From the NCBI RefSeq assembly GCF_009733815.1, contig NZ_WNXY01000002.1:415368-479367 (forward strand): a stretch of 64,000 nucleotides of DNA, given 5' to 3'. The stretch's first letter is position 1. Every line of letters begins with the position of its first letter. Shown here piece after piece: positions 41,367 to 50,480 of the stretch. The position numbers and the translations under genes were made by a program. The DNA is from Pseudactinotalea suaedae. Its GTDB lineage: Bacteria > Actinomycetota > Actinomycetes > Actinomycetales > Beutenbergiaceae. The notes beneath the pieces are model-generated. The model was not told where the DNA came from. It saw only the letters and a program-made list of their open reading frames with translations, and did not search any database.

Positions 41367-42293
41367 GTGGCAGCCACCATCGCGCACGCGCCCGGTCCGC
41401 CCCGGGGCCGGCGCGTCAGCCGCTGGGTGTACGTGTTCGTGCTGCCCACCCTGGTGCTTTTCGGCATGTACACGATCTGGCCGAGCGTCTCGAGCATCTT
41501 CTACTCGATGCTCGAGTGGCGCGGTCTCGGTGTCGACCGCACCTTCACGGGGCTGGCGAACTACGAACGTGCCTTCAGCGATCCGCTGTTCTGGGGCTCG
41601 GTGCGTGTCACGGTGCTCGTGATCGTGGTCACGGTCCCGATCCGGCTGGCGGCCGCGCTGCTCCTGGCCATCATGCTGAACAATCCCCGGCTGCCACTGG
41701 CCCGGCTGCTGCGGACCGCGTTCTTCATCCCTGTCGTGGCGACCACCGCCATCGTCGGGATCGTCATGGGGTTCGTGCTCGACCCCTCATCCGGGCCCGT
41801 CAACGCCGCCCTGGAGCTGGTCGGGATGCCGGCGGTCGACTTCCTCGGCAGCTCCGACACGGCGTTGTCGTCGGTGATGGTGGTGCACGTCTGGAAGTGG
41901 CTCGGCATCACGATGATCTACTGGTTGGCCGCGCTGCAGACCGTCCCCGTGGACCTGTACGAGGCGGCCGCGATCGACGGCGCCGGAGCCTGGCGGCGTT
42001 TCACCCACATCACGATGCCGCTGCTCGTGCCGTTCGTCGTGATCATCGGGATGCTCACCGTGGTCGAGACCATGCAGATCTTCGACCTCGTGCTCACGAT
42101 GACCGGCGGCGGCCCGTTCTTCTCGACGCTCGTGACCGAGGTGTACATCTACCAGCAGGCCTTCGCCGCCTCGAACCCAAACCTCGGCTACGCGGCCGCG
42201 CTCGGCGTGCTGTTCGGGGTCTTCACCGTGCTGGTGGTGGGAGTGATGCTCCTTCTCGTCCGGCTGGTCCGCGGCAAGGGGGCGGACGCATGA
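41367..42293 (+). CDS. Sugar ABC transporter permease (MalF type)
   Basis: The 308-aa protein has six membrane helices, beginning WVYVFVLPTLVLFGMYTIWP. The EAA loop is DLYEAAAIDGAGAWRRF, followed by TMTGGGPFFSTLVTEVYIYQ as in family members. GTG at 41367 lies 1 bp after the binding-protein stop. It pairs with the next gene product. Confidence 0.92.
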   Translation: MAATIAHAPGPPRGRRVSRWVYVFVLPTLVLFGMYTIWPSVSSIFYSMLEWRGLGVDRTFTGLANYERAFSDPLFWGSVRVTVLVIVVTVPIRLAAALLLAIMLNNPRLPLARLLRTAFFIPVVATTAIVGIVMGFVLDPSSGPVNAALELVGMPAVDFLGSSDTALSSVMVVHVWKWLGITMIYWLAALQTVPVDLYEAAAIDGAGAWRRFTHITMPLLVPFVVIIGMLTVVETMQIFDLVLTMTGGGPFFSTLVTEVYIYQQAFAASNPNLGYAAALGVLFGVFTVLVVGVMLLLVRLVRGKGADA

Positions 42294-43129
42294 GGGCGCC
42301 GGTGTCGCGGCGCACGCTCCGCTGGCTGCAGACCATCGTCCTCTCCGCCGTCGCGCTCGCGTGGATCTACCCGCTGCTGTGGATCCTGTCGGCCTCGGTC
42401 AAGGACGCCACGGGCATCTTCGGGTCGGGGCTGTCGCTGTGGCCCGAGAGCTGGCAGTGGGAGAACTACTCGCGCGCCTGGGACGAGGCCGGCTTCGCGC
42501 GGTACATGGTCAACTCGGTCCTCGTCACGGTCGGGACCGTGGTGATCGTCGTCGTGCGCTGCGCGGCAGCCGGGTACGTGATCGCTCGCTACCGCTTCGT
42601 CGGCCGGCGCCTGATCGTGGGTGTCCTCGCGGCCACGATGTTCATCCCCACCGGGTTGTTCGTCGTGCCGGTGGTCGAGCTCAGCGACGTCCTCGGCCTG
42701 CTGAACTCCCATCTCGGCCTGATCCTGGCGCTGGCGGGCGGTGGGCACGTCGCCGCGGTGCTGCTCTACGCGGGCTTCTACGCCAAGGTGCCGAAGGAGC
42801 TGGAGGAGGCGGCCGTCGTCGACGGTGCCGGGTTCCTGCGCACCTTCCTGCGAATCATGCTGCCGCTGTCGGGACCGATCACCGCCACGGTCGTGGTGCT
42901 GACGTTCCTGGCGACGTGGAACAACTTCTTCCTGCCGCTGGTGTTCACGTTCAGCACGCCGCAGAACCGCACGCTCGCGGTCGGCATGCTGGCCTTCCAG
43001 GGGACGAACTCCACCGACTGGTCCGGCCTCGCAGCGGCGGCGTCGCTGTCGCTGCTGCCGATCCTGGCGCTGTTCCTGGTGCTGCAGCGCTACTTCGTCG
43101 AGGGGATCGCCGGCGCCGTGAAGTCGTGA
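42290..43129 (+). CDS. Sugar ABC transporter permease (MalG type)
   Basis: The 279-aa protein has six helices; the EAA loop is ELEEAAVVDGAGFLRTFLRI, and the C-terminus ends RYFVEGIAGAVKS. ATG at 42290 overlaps the previous stop as ATGA. As in the first cluster, no ATPase gene accompanies the permeases. Confidence 0.92.
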   Translation: MRAPVSRRTLRWLQTIVLSAVALAWIYPLLWILSASVKDATGIFGSGLSLWPESWQWENYSRAWDEAGFARYMVNSVLVTVGTVVIVVVRCAAAGYVIARYRFVGRRLIVGVLAATMFIPTGLFVVPVVELSDVLGLLNSHLGLILALAGGGHVAAVLLYAGFYAKVPKELEEAAVVDGAGFLRTFLRIMLPLSGPITATVVVLTFLATWNNFFLPLVFTFSTPQNRTLAVGMLAFQGTNSTDWSGLAAAASLSLLPILALFLVLQRYFVEGIAGAVKS

Positions 43130-43184
43130 CGACCCGTGAACCTGCCCGACCTTGCCACCACCCACGCCCACGCGACGGAGACCC

Positions 43185-44612
43185 ATGACCCGGCCGAACA
43201 TCCTGCTCATCAGCACCGACCAGCAGCGCTACGACGCGCTGGGTGGGGCGGGCAACCCTCACATCAGCACGCCCCACCTCGACCGGCTCGCCGCCCAGGG
43301 CGCCCGGTTCACCGGGTGCTACACGCAGTCGTCGGTGTGCGCGCCCTCGAGGGCGAGCCTGATGACCTCGCGGTACGTGCACAACCACGGGTTGTGGGCG
43401 AACGGCGTCGACATCAACCCGGACGAGCAGCTGTTCACGCAGGTGCTGGCCGATGCGGGCTACGACTGCGGGCTCGTCGGCAAGTTCCATCTGGGCGCCG
43501 CCCAGCACGGTCGGGTCGAGCCGCGGATCGCCGACGGGTTCCGGACCTTCCGGTGGTCGCACGACCCGTACGTGCGGGGCCAGAACGCCTACCACGACTG
43601 GCTCGAGCAGCACTTCCCCGGGGTGCTCGACGCCGCCGTGGAGCAGGGCGGCAACGGGGCCATCGACCGGCTCCCGACCGAGCAGCACTACAGCCGCTGG
43701 ATCGGTGAGGAGACGATCGAGTTCCTCACCTCGGGTCGCGATCACGACAAGCCGTTCTGCTTCGTGGTCAACTTCTTCGACCCCCACCACGGCTTCGGAT
43801 CACCGTCCGCGTACCGGGACCGCTACGACGCCGGGACGCTGCCGGCGCCCATCACCTCGGACCTGTCGACCAAGCCCGCGATCTACACCGAGGCGTCGAG
43901 AGCCTCCTACGCCGGCGCCGACCGCGGCTTCGTGGACTACTCCCCCGCGGAGGTCCAGGACGTCATCGCCCACTACTACGCGATGGTCACGCTGATCGAC
44001 GACGAGGTGGGCCGGATCCTCGACGCGCTCGAGCGCGAGGGGCTGGCCGAGGACACCGTCGTCGTGTTCACGAGCGATCACGGCGAGATGCTCGGCGACC
44101 ACCAGATGATGCTCAAGGGGCCGATGATGTTCGACTGCTCCGTCCGGGTGCCGCTGCTCGTGCGGTGGCCGGGCCGGATCCCTGAGGGCACCGTGCGCGA
44201 GGAGCTGGTGGAGTGGATCGACCTGGCGCCGACGTTGCTGGCGGCTGCGGGCCTGGACCCGATGCCACGGCAGCAGGGTCGCGACCTGTCCCCGTTGTGG
44301 ACCGGTGGCGGCTTCGACGACCGGGACTGGGTGCTCTCCGAGTACCGCAACAGCTGCTGGCCCTACGACCCACCGGTGCACACCACGATGCTGCGGCACG
44401 GCGACTGGAAGATCGTGGTCCACCACGGCGCGCCGGCGACCGCCCGCCAGCGCGACGGCGAGCTCTACGACCTCCGCCAGGACCCGCACGAGCAGCACAA
44501 CCTGTGGTCGGCACCCGACGCCGCCGAGCAGCGGCTGGCGATGGAACGGATGCTGCTGGACGTGCTGGTGGCCACCGAGGACCGTTCGCAGATCAGGCTC
44601 TCCGCGTTCTGA
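43185..44612 (+). CDS. Sulfatase (formylglycine-dependent type I)
   Basis: The 475-aa protein hydrolyses a sulfate ester. It has the sulfatase opening PNILLISTDQQRYDALG (metal-binding aspartate) and the modification site CAPSR with cysteine at residue 52, which must be oxidised to formylglycine. It also has the second metal site VFTSDHGEMLGDH and LKGPMMFDCSVRVPLLVRWPG, read as active-site lysine and following strand. No signal peptide is seen, so the substrate is probably imported first, fitting its place after the importer genes. ATG at 43185 follows CGGAGA. No sulfatase-modifying enzyme is in the window. Confidence 0.93.
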   Translation: MTRPNILLISTDQQRYDALGGAGNPHISTPHLDRLAAQGARFTGCYTQSSVCAPSRASLMTSRYVHNHGLWANGVDINPDEQLFTQVLADAGYDCGLVGKFHLGAAQHGRVEPRIADGFRTFRWSHDPYVRGQNAYHDWLEQHFPGVLDAAVEQGGNGAIDRLPTEQHYSRWIGEETIEFLTSGRDHDKPFCFVVNFFDPHHGFGSPSAYRDRYDAGTLPAPITSDLSTKPAIYTEASRASYAGADRGFVDYSPAEVQDVIAHYYAMVTLIDDEVGRILDALEREGLAEDTVVVFTSDHGEMLGDHQMMLKGPMMFDCSVRVPLLVRWPGRIPEGTVREELVEWIDLAPTLLAAAGLDPMPRQQGRDLSPLWTGGGFDDRDWVLSEYRNSCWPYDPPVHTTMLRHGDWKIVVHHGAPATARQRDGELYDLRQDPHEQHNLWSAPDAAEQRLAMERMLLDVLVATEDRSQIRLSAF

Positions 44613-44624
44613 CGTCGAGCCTCA

Positions 44625-44643
44625 CGACGGTCCCACGCCGTCG
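44625..44643. terminator. Short hairpin between sulfatase and CPBP genes
   Basis: CGACGG-N7-CCGTCG lies in the 46-bp gap between these convergent genes. Six-bp stem, no T-tract. Confidence 0.3.
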
Positions 44644-44658
44644 CGGCACTGCGCTCGG

Positions 44659-45627
44659 TCAGGTGAGGGCGCCGACGGGAGTGCGATCGTCGCTCCCGGT
44701 CGCGGACGGTTCCGACGGCGTCAGGGCCGGGCCGGTGCGTCGGGTCCGGAACCAGACCACGACGGTGACGCCGATCAGGATCACCAGCACCGGGATCATC
44801 AGGCCGGGCGTGACCCCACCCGGGGACCGGTCGAAGCGCTCGGCTAGGTCGGCGTTGAGCGCGATCCAGAAGATGAACGTGGAAAGGTTGACGGCCGAGT
44901 GGATGATCGCGGCGATCTCGATCCCGCCCGTGCGCCAGGTGGCATAGGCCGTGACGGTCGAGACCGCGACGTAGAAGACGTTCCACCACGGGTCGCTCGC
45001 GACGTGGATGGCTGAGAACACGGCCGTCGAGACGCCGATGCCCAGCAGCAGCGAGGTGACGCGACCGCGACCCCAGCTCGCGGCGACCCGGAACACCAGT
45101 CCACGGAAGCCGTACTCCTCGCCGGTGGCCTGCAGGGGTACCAGCAGAACGCTGGCGAGGAGGACGCCGATGATGTCGGTGGGCGACCAGTGCACGGTGC
45201 CGAACGGCCTGGAGTACTCGTGGATCGCGGTGGCGATGAAGAACAGCGGAACGAGGATGAGCAACGCACGGCCGAACAGGTCGAACCGGAACGAGGAGAT
45301 CACCGAGTGCAGGCTGGCGCCTCGCACGCCGTAGAGCCAGCGCTGGATGAGCATGCTCCAGGGGATCATGAGCGCCACCGACAGCAAGCTCAGGGTCTGG
45401 GTCACGGGGGTGAGTCCCGGGCCCACGTCGCCGTCCGGGCGTATGAGACCGTCGATCCACACACCCACCTCGTAGAGCACGGCGCCGGAGCCGAACAGGC
45501 CGGCGAGGAGCAGCACGATCGCGAGGATGCCGCGGCCGATCCGCCGCTTCTCCCCCACCAGCACTCGGTGATACTCCACGCCCTGCGGTACGGGCACACC
45601 CCTGGTGGCCCGAGTCGTCGTCGTCAT
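44659..45627 (-). CDS. CPBP-family intramembrane glutamic endopeptidase
   Basis: The 322-aa membrane protein has about eight helices and the CPBP (CAAX protease/bacteriocin-processing) motifs: GEEYGFRGLVF with the catalytic Glu pair and arginine, then STAVFSAIHVA and IEIAAIIHSAVN with the metal-binding histidines. Bacterial members are linked to bacteriocin self-immunity or protein processing; the substrate here is unknown. ATG at 45627 has AGGAGAGG upstream. It is divergent from a TetR gene with two operator copies between, so its expression is likely repressed by that regulator. Confidence 0.9.
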   Translation of the reverse strand: MTTTTRATRGVPVPQGVEYHRVLVGEKRRIGRGILAIVLLLAGLFGSGAVLYEVGVWIDGLIRPDGDVGPGLTPVTQTLSLLSVALMIPWSMLIQRWLYGVRGASLHSVISSFRFDLFGRALLILVPLFFIATAIHEYSRPFGTVHWSPTDIIGVLLASVLLVPLQATGEEYGFRGLVFRVAASWGRGRVTSLLLGIGVSTAVFSAIHVASDPWWNVFYVAVSTVTAYATWRTGGIEIAAIIHSAVNLSTFIFWIALNADLAERFDRSPGGVTPGLMIPVLVILIGVTVVVWFRTRRTGPALTPSEPSATGSDDRTPVGALT

Positions 45628-45672
45628 GATCCTCTCCTGATGTCGTGAGCGCGAAGCGCCGCGCTCTGGGCT

Positions 45673-45717
45673 ACTAACACACTGTGATAGTGGCGCTAAC
45701 TGACACACTGTGCTAGT
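45673..45717. promoter_or_regulatory. Two tandem TetR operators
   Basis: Two 19-bp near-palindromes, at 45673-45691 and 45699-45717, share ACTrnCACAnTGTGnTAGT. Their centres are 26 bp apart, in the 127-bp divergent gap between the CPBP and TetR genes, the only AT-richer spot around. Confidence 0.8.
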
Positions 45718-45754
45718 TATTCCGGAGACACGATGCGCGCGGGACGGAGGCTCG

Positions 45755-46330
45755 ATGGGGTCACGGGAGAAGGTGCTGCAGGCGGCGGCCGAGATGTTGG
45801 CGGACGACATCACGGCGCGGTTGAGCGTCCGAGCGGTTGCCGCCCGCGCGGGCGTGAGCACCGGCTCGCTCCGGTTCCACTTCCCCACTCAGCGCGACCT
45901 CCAGGAGGCCGTGCTCGAGAAGTTCTACGCGGATCTGACGCCGGGCGACCCGATCCACGACACGTCGCTGCCCTCGCACGAGCGGCTCGTCCGCTGCCTG
46001 CAGCAGCTGCTCGCGCCGATAGGGGTGGGCAACGACGCCCGGGCGAGCTGGGCCGTCGCCTACGAGACGTTCGTCGCGCCTGAGCCCACCGATGACGTAC
46101 GTGCGGCGTTCGCGGCGTCCGAGCGAGCCGTCCGAGGGCGCATCGAGCACTGGCTGAGCATCCTCGCGTCCGAGGGGGCGCTCGCCAGGCCCGAGCACAC
46201 CGACGACGCAGCGTTCCTGCTCACCGTCGTCAACGGTCTCGCACTGGACCGCGCTATGCCCCGCGCAGAGCCATCGCCGGCCGCCGAGAGACGGACGCTC
46301 GAGATCGCCGTCGGCGCGGTGCTCGCGTGA
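45755..46330 (+). CDS. TetR-family transcriptional repressor
   Basis: The 191-aa protein has the N-terminal TetR HTH (about 5-50; REKVLQAAAEMLADD, LSVRAVAARAGVSTGSLRFHF) and an all-helical ligand domain with FVAPEPTDDVRAAF. ATG at 45755 follows GGACGGAGG; an upstream in-frame start at 45710 would lie inside the second operator. It should bind the two tandem sites and control both itself and the CPBP gene. The ligand is unknown. Confidence 0.92.
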   Translation: MGSREKVLQAAAEMLADDITARLSVRAVAARAGVSTGSLRFHFPTQRDLQEAVLEKFYADLTPGDPIHDTSLPSHERLVRCLQQLLAPIGVGNDARASWAVAYETFVAPEPTDDVRAAFAASERAVRGRIEHWLSILASEGALARPEHTDDAAFLLTVVNGLALDRAMPRAEPSPAAERRTLEIAVGAVLA

Positions 46331-46344
46331 GTCCGGCGACGACG

Positions 46345-46373
46345 AAGGCCCCCGCTCGCTGAGCGGGGGCCTT
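46345..46373. terminator. Strong bidirectional terminator
   Basis: A perfect 13-bp stem (AAGGCCCCCGCTC with GAGCGGGGGCCTT) around GCT lies between the TetR stop and the 3' end of the convergent tRNA-Glu. With A's before and T's after, it can end transcription from both sides. Confidence 0.9.
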
Positions 46374-46379
46374 CTGGTG

Positions 46380-46452
46380 TAGCCCCGACCGGATTCGAAC
46401 CGGCGCTACCGCCTTGAGAGGGCGGCGTCCTAGGCCACTAGACGACGGGGCC
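46380..46452 (-). tRNA. tRNA-Glu (anticodon CTC)
   Basis: The 73-nt cloverleaf is complete: acceptor stem GGCCCCG/CGGGGCT (one G-T pair), D-stem GTC/GAC, anticodon stem CCGCC/GGCGG around CTCTCAA, variable loop TAGC, and T-arm GCCGGTTCGAATCCGGT. The 3' CCA is not encoded. The gene lies on the same strand as gltX. Confidence 0.97.
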
Positions 46453-46499
46453 GAGCAACGGTGGAACACCATACCTGCTAGGCAGGTCGATGCTGACCG

Positions 46500-46571
46500 C
46501 TGGGGTACCAGGACTCGAACCTAGACTAACTGTACCAGAAACAGTCGTGCTGCCAATTACACCATACCCCA
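46500..46571 (-). tRNA. tRNA-Gln (anticodon CTG)
   Basis: The 72-nt cloverleaf is complete: acceptor stem TGGGGTA/TACCCCA, anticodon stem ACTGT/ACAGT around TTCTGGT, and T-arm TAGGTTCGAGTCCTGG. CCA is not encoded. Together with tRNA-Glu 47 bp downstream it likely forms one transcript. Confidence 0.97.
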
Positions 46572-46594
46572 TGGGGGTATGACCGCCGAGTGGA

Positions 46595-46610
46595 CGCACG
46601 CATGCGTGCG
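46595..46610. repeat. 16-bp perfect palindrome upstream of tRNA-Gln
   Basis: CGCACGCATGCGTGCG reads the same on both strands, 24 bp before the tRNA-Gln 5' end. Could be a regulator site; role unknown. Confidence 0.5.
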
Positions 46611-46685
46611 CAACCCGTAGGTCGTACCGGCAGGCAACAATACCGGAGCATGGGCTGGGACCGAAATCGGGCGGCGTGACCATCA

Positions 46686-47456
46686 TCACGCCTCGGAACC
46701 GGGCTGCTGCCAGAGCCTCGGGAGCTCGGCGAGCGAGGCGATCACCTCGACGCCGGCCGCCCGCGCCGCCGCCAGCCGCTCGTCCGTCACGGCGTGCGGA
46801 CCACCGCGGCGACGCCCGGGGCGGTCGATCCAGACACCGGTCAGACCCGCCCCGACGGCGGCCCCGGCGTCGATGTCCAGCTCGTCACCGACGTAGATGG
46901 TCTCCTCGGGCGCGGTGCCCAGCATCCGGCAGCCCTCGTGGAAGATCGCCGGGTCCGGCTTGCCGACGCCGACGCTGTCCACGGCGACGACCTCGGTCAG
47001 CAGGTCGGCGAGCCCGACGGCGGCGATCTTCGCGCGCTGCAGCTCGCCCGGGGCGTTGGTGACGACGCCGACCGCGAGCCCGGCGTCGACCGCCTGCGCG
47101 ACGCAGGACCGGGCGTCCTCGAAGAGCACCCAGGCGGCCGCGAACCGCTCCTGGTAGCTGCTGTCCCAGGCGGCGAACGCCTCGTCGTCCAGCGCGCCCA
47201 GCCCGAGCACCGCGGTGAGCTCGTCGACCCGCTTGCGCCGTTGCTGCACGATCGAGAGCCGACCGGCGACGAACGCGCGGTAGTGGCCGCCGGCGTCCGC
47301 ACGCCAGGTCGAGACCATCCGATCGGCGTCGGCCTCCGAGAGGGTCGTCAGCTCGCCCATCGCGGCGATCAGGGCGGCCGAGAACGCCGACGCGGTGTCG
47401 ACGAGGGTGTCGTCGACGTCGAACAGCACACCGCGCACGGGGCGAGCGCCGCTCAT
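46686..47456 (-). CDS. HAD-superfamily hydrolase
   Basis: The 256-aa protein is a haloacid-dehalogenase-fold phosphatase. Motif I is FDVDDTLVDT (nucleophile Asp about residue 13), motif II VVTNAP, motif III lysine GVGKPDP, and motif IV YVGDELDIDAGAAVGAG. A helical cap lies at about 20-95. It is likely a phosphoglycolate-phosphatase-like enzyme with undetermined substrate. Its start overlaps the MOSC gene by 4 bp, so the two are co-translated. Confidence 0.9.
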   Translation of the reverse strand: MSGARPVRGVLFDVDDTLVDTASAFSAALIAAMGELTTLSEADADRMVSTWRADAGGHYRAFVAGRLSIVQQRRKRVDELTAVLGLGALDDEAFAAWDSSYQERFAAAWVLFEDARSCVAQAVDAGLAVGVVTNAPGELQRAKIAAVGLADLLTEVVAVDSVGVGKPDPAIFHEGCRMLGTAPEETIYVGDELDIDAGAAVGAGLTGVWIDRPGRRRGGPHAVTDERLAAARAAGVEVIASLAELPRLWQQPGSEA

Positions 47457-48121
47457 GCCGATCCCGCCGCGCGATCGAGCACGAAGGTGATCAGGTCGCG
47501 CACCGGCTGTCCGAGCCGGACCTGACCGTCGGCCTCGGCGCGCTGCAGCGCCGCCATCGCCTCCGGCTGCGGGTCGCCGAAGATCGCGCCGACGGAGACA
47601 CCGTGCGCGGGGCGGTCCCGCACCTCGATGCGGTCCCCCGCTGCCGCCGGACCGGGCTGCAGCACCCGCAGGTAGGCACCGGGGGCACCCGCGGCACTGA
47701 ACCGCTTGATCCAGCGGCGCTCCCCCATCTTGTGCGCGAACTTGTAGCAGGGGGTGCGAGGCATGGTGACCTCCAGCAGCAGCCCGCCGTCGCCGACCGC
47801 CCAGCGCTCGCCGATCACGGCGCCGGTGACGTCCACACCCGCCGTCGTGAGGTTCTCGCCGAACATGCCCGGTCCGAGGTCACGGCCGAGCTCGCCGGAC
47901 CACCGCGCGAGATCCTCGGACGCATACGCGTACACGGCCTTGTCGGGCCCACCGTGGTTGACCCGGTCCACCTGCTCGTCGCCCTCGACGCCGAGCTGGC
48001 CCACCGCCGCCGGACCGGGCACGGGGCGCTTGTCGATGCCGGTCAGGTAGCCCGGCCGATCGGTCTCGCGCACCTCGAAGACGCGCGAGACCGCCACCAG
48101 GTGAGCTCCGCCGTCCGACAT
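47453..48121 (-). CDS. MOSC-domain protein (YiiM-like)
   Basis: The 222-aa protein has a MOSC beta-barrel (about 20-165; VNHGGPDKAVYAYASED, FGENLTTAGVDVTGAVIGE, and the conserved cysteine in MPRTPCYKFAHKMG) and a short helical tail of the 3-alpha type. MOSC proteins bind molybdenum cofactor and reduce N-hydroxylated compounds in YiiM. ATG at 48121 is used; a GTG at 48136 touching the gltX stop is possible. It lies between gltX and the HAD gene in one minus-strand operon. Confidence 0.9.
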   Translation of the reverse strand: MSDGGAHLVAVSRVFEVRETDRPGYLTGIDKRPVPGPAAVGQLGVEGDEQVDRVNHGGPDKAVYAYASEDLARWSGELGRDLGPGMFGENLTTAGVDVTGAVIGERWAVGDGGLLLEVTMPRTPCYKFAHKMGERRWIKRFSAAGAPGAYLRVLQPGPAAAGDRIEVRDRPAHGVSVGAIFGDPQPEAMAALQRAEADGQVRLGQPVRDLITFVLDRAAGSA

Positions 48122-48135
48122 CGGTGGCGCGACCA

Positions 48136-49641
48136 CTACAGCGACGCCCGCAGCGCCCGGAGGCGCGTGAGTGAGGAGTCCTTGCCCAGGATCTCCATCG
48201 ACTCGAACAGCGGCGGCGACACGCGACGGCCGGTCACGGCGGTGCGCAACGGCGCGAACGCGAACCGCGGCTTGATGCCCAGGCCCTCCACGAGCGCGAG
48301 CCGCAGCGCGTCCTGCTGCGCCTGCGGCGAGAAGTCGTCCAGGCGCTCGAGCACCTCGATCGAGACGTCGAGGACCTGGGCGGCCTCCTCGCGCAGACCG
48401 GCGCGGGCCTCCTCCTCCACCACGACCTGGTCGTCGTCGACGAGCAGGAAGCCGAGCATCCCCGCAGCCTCGCCCAGCAGCGTCATGCGCTCCTGGACCA
48501 GCGGGGCGGCGGCCGTCAGCAGCGCCTGGTGCTCCGGCGTCAGCTCGGCGAAGGTGTCGGCCTGCACGAGTCCGGCGGCCTTCAGGTAGGGCACCAGGCG
48601 GTCCCGGAAGTCGTCGGCGGTCAGCAGCCGCAGGTGTGCGGCGTTGATCGCCTCGGCCTTGGTCAGGTCGAACCGCGCCGGGTTGGGGTTGACCTGGGAG
48701 ATGTCGAACGCGGTCACCATCTCGGTGCTCGAGAAGATGTCGTTGTCGGGCGAGATCGACCAGCCGAGCAGGGCCAGGTAGTTCAGCAGCCCCTCGGGGA
48801 TGAAGCCGCGCTCCCGGTGCAGGAACAGGTTCGACTCCGGCGCGCGCTTGGAGAGCTTCTTGTTGCCCTCCCCCGTCACGGTCGGCAGGTGCCCGAACTC
48901 CGGGATCACCTCGGCGACACCGATCTCGAGAAGCGCCCGGTAGAGCGCGATCTGGCGCGGCGTCGAGGACAGCAGGTCCTCGCCGCGCAGCACGTGCGTG
49001 ATCCCCATCAGCGCGTCGTCGACCGGGTTGACCAGCGTGTACAGCGGCGCGCCGTTGCCGCGCACGATGACGAAGTCCGGCACGGTGCCGGCGGCGAAGG
49101 TGATCTCGCCGCGGACGAGGTCGGTGAACGTGATGCCGTCCTCCGGCATCCGGATCCGGAGCACCGGCTCGCGCCCCTCGGCTCGGAAGGCGGACCGCTG
49201 CTCCTCGGTGAGGTCGCGGTCGAAGCCGTCGTAGCCGAGCTTGGGGTCTCGACCGGCGGCGCGGTGGCGCGCCTCGATCTCCTCCGGTGTGGAGAAGGAC
49301 TCGTACGCGTGACCCGCCTCGAGCAGCCGGCGCGCGACGTCGGCGTAGATGTCCATCCGCTGGCTCTGCCGGTACGGCTCGTGCGGGCCGCCGACCTCGA
49401 CACCCTCGTCCCAGTCGAGCCCGAGCCAGCGCAGCGCGTCGAGCAGCTGGGCGTAGGACTCCTCGCTGTCGCGCGCGGCGTCGGTGTCCTCGATCCGGAA
49501 CACGAACGTGCCCCCGACGTGGCGGGCGAACGCCCAGTTGAACAGCGCGGTGCGGATCAGCCCGACGTGCGGGGTGCCGGTCGGGGACGGGCAGAACCGG
49601 ACACGAACGGCGGAGGCGGCGGAGGGGGCAGCATGGGTCAC
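48136..49641 (-). CDS. gltX: Glutamyl-tRNA synthetase
   Basis: The 501-aa class I synthetase charges tRNA-Glu. The HIGH motif appears as [10 protein letters not shown] near residue 19, and the KMSKS equivalent as KKLSKR. The catalytic domain has [11 protein letters not shown] and [17 protein letters not shown], and the C-terminal anticodon-binding helical domain is complete. Most actinobacteria lack GlnRS and use a non-discriminating GltX plus GatCAB; the adjacent tRNA-Gln and tRNA-Glu genes fit that. GTG at 49641 is the start, 19 bp after the FAA gene. Confidence 0.97.
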   Translation of the reverse strand: MTHAAPSAASAVRVRFCPSPTGTPHVGLIRTALFNWAFARHVGGTFVFRIEDTDAARDSEESYAQLLDALRWLGLDWDEGVEVGGPHEPYRQSQRMDIYADVARRLLEAGHAYESFSTPEEIEARHRAAGRDPKLGYDGFDRDLTEEQRSAFRAEGREPVLRIRMPEDGITFTDLVRGEITFAAGTVPDFVIVRGNGAPLYTLVNPVDDALMGITHVLRGEDLLSSTPRQIALYRALLEIGVAEVIPEFGHLPTVTGEGNKKLSKRAPESNLFLHRERGFIPEGLLNYLALLGWSISPDNDIFSSTEMVTAFDISQVNPNPARFDLTKAEAINAAHLRLLTADDFRDRLVPYLKAAGLVQADTFAELTPEHQALLTAAAPLVQERMTLLGEAAGMLGFLLVDDDQVVVEEEARAGLREEAAQVLDVSIEVLERLDDFSPQAQQDALRLALVEGLGIKPRFAFAPLRTAVTGRRVSPPLFESMEILGKDSSLTRLRALRASL

Positions 49642-49660
49642 GGTGCCCCAGCGTAGTTCG

Positions 49661-50431
49661 CTAGCGGCCCATCACCGGGTTCGAGAACGCGCCGATGCCC
49701 TCGATCTCGACCCTGACGCGCTGCCCGCGCTCGACGCGGCCGACACCGGCGGGCGTCCCGGTCAGGATCACGTCGCCCGGGAGCAGCGTGAAGATGCCCG
49801 ACACGTACGAGACCAGCTCCGGCACGGAGGTGATCATCTGGGAGGTCGAGCCGTCCTGGCGGAGCTCGTCGTCGACCCAGCAGCGCACCCGCAGGTCGCT
49901 GACGTCGAGGTCCATCACGAGGTAGGGACCGAGCGGGCACGAGGTGTCCCACGCCTTGCCCCGGGTCCACGTGGTGTCGGAGCGCTGCACGTCGCGCGCG
50001 GTGAAGTCGTTGGCGGCGGTGTAGCCCAGGATCACGTCGGAGGCACGCTCGGCCGGCACGTCCTTGCAGATCCGGGAGATCACGACGGCGAGCTCGGCCT
50101 CGTGCTCGACGTGGCTCGTGTAGGCCGGTGGCACCACCGGGTCGTCAGGCCCGACGACGGAGGTGTTGGGCTTGAGGAACACGATCGGCTCGGGCGGGAC
50201 CTCGTTGCCGAGCTCGGCCGCGTGCTCGGCGTAGTTCCGGCCGATCCCGATGACCTTGCTCCGCGGGATGATCGGGGCGAGCAGCCGTGCGCCCTCGAGC
50301 GGCACCCGTTGCCCGGTGGGCTCGAGCGCGCTGTAGAGCGGGTCGCCCGTCAGCACGACGAGATCGTCGCTGCCCTCCTCGACGACGGCGTAGCGAGGGT
50401 CGTCCCCGGTGGTGAAGCGTGCGATGCGCAT
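49661..50431 (-). CDS. Fumarylacetoacetate hydrolase (FAH)-family protein
   Basis: The 256-aa protein has the FAH fold with metal ligands in [10 protein letters not shown] (Glu pair) and the family's [41 protein letters not shown] and [16 protein letters not shown]. Members hydrolyse or decarboxylate 2-keto acids such as acylpyruvates. The gene beside gltX is a conserved actinobacterial arrangement. ATG at 50431 is the start of the family-typical MRIARF; an upstream open extension is discounted. Confidence 0.92.
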   Translation of the reverse strand: MRIARFTTGDDPRYAVVEEGSDDLVVLTGDPLYSALEPTGQRVPLEGARLLAPIIPRSKVIGIGRNYAEHAAELGNEVPPEPIVFLKPNTSVVGPDDPVVPPAYTSHVEHEAELAVVISRICKDVPAERASDVILGYTAANDFTARDVQRSDTTWTRGKAWDTSCPLGPYLVMDLDVSDLRVRCWVDDELRQDGSTSQMITSVPELVSYVSGIFTLLPGDVILTGTPAGVGRVERGQRVRVEIEGIGAFSNPVMGR

Positions 50432-50480
50432 GGTGCTGAGGGTATCGGGGCACGACGGGCTGGACGTCGCCGGCGCCGGC

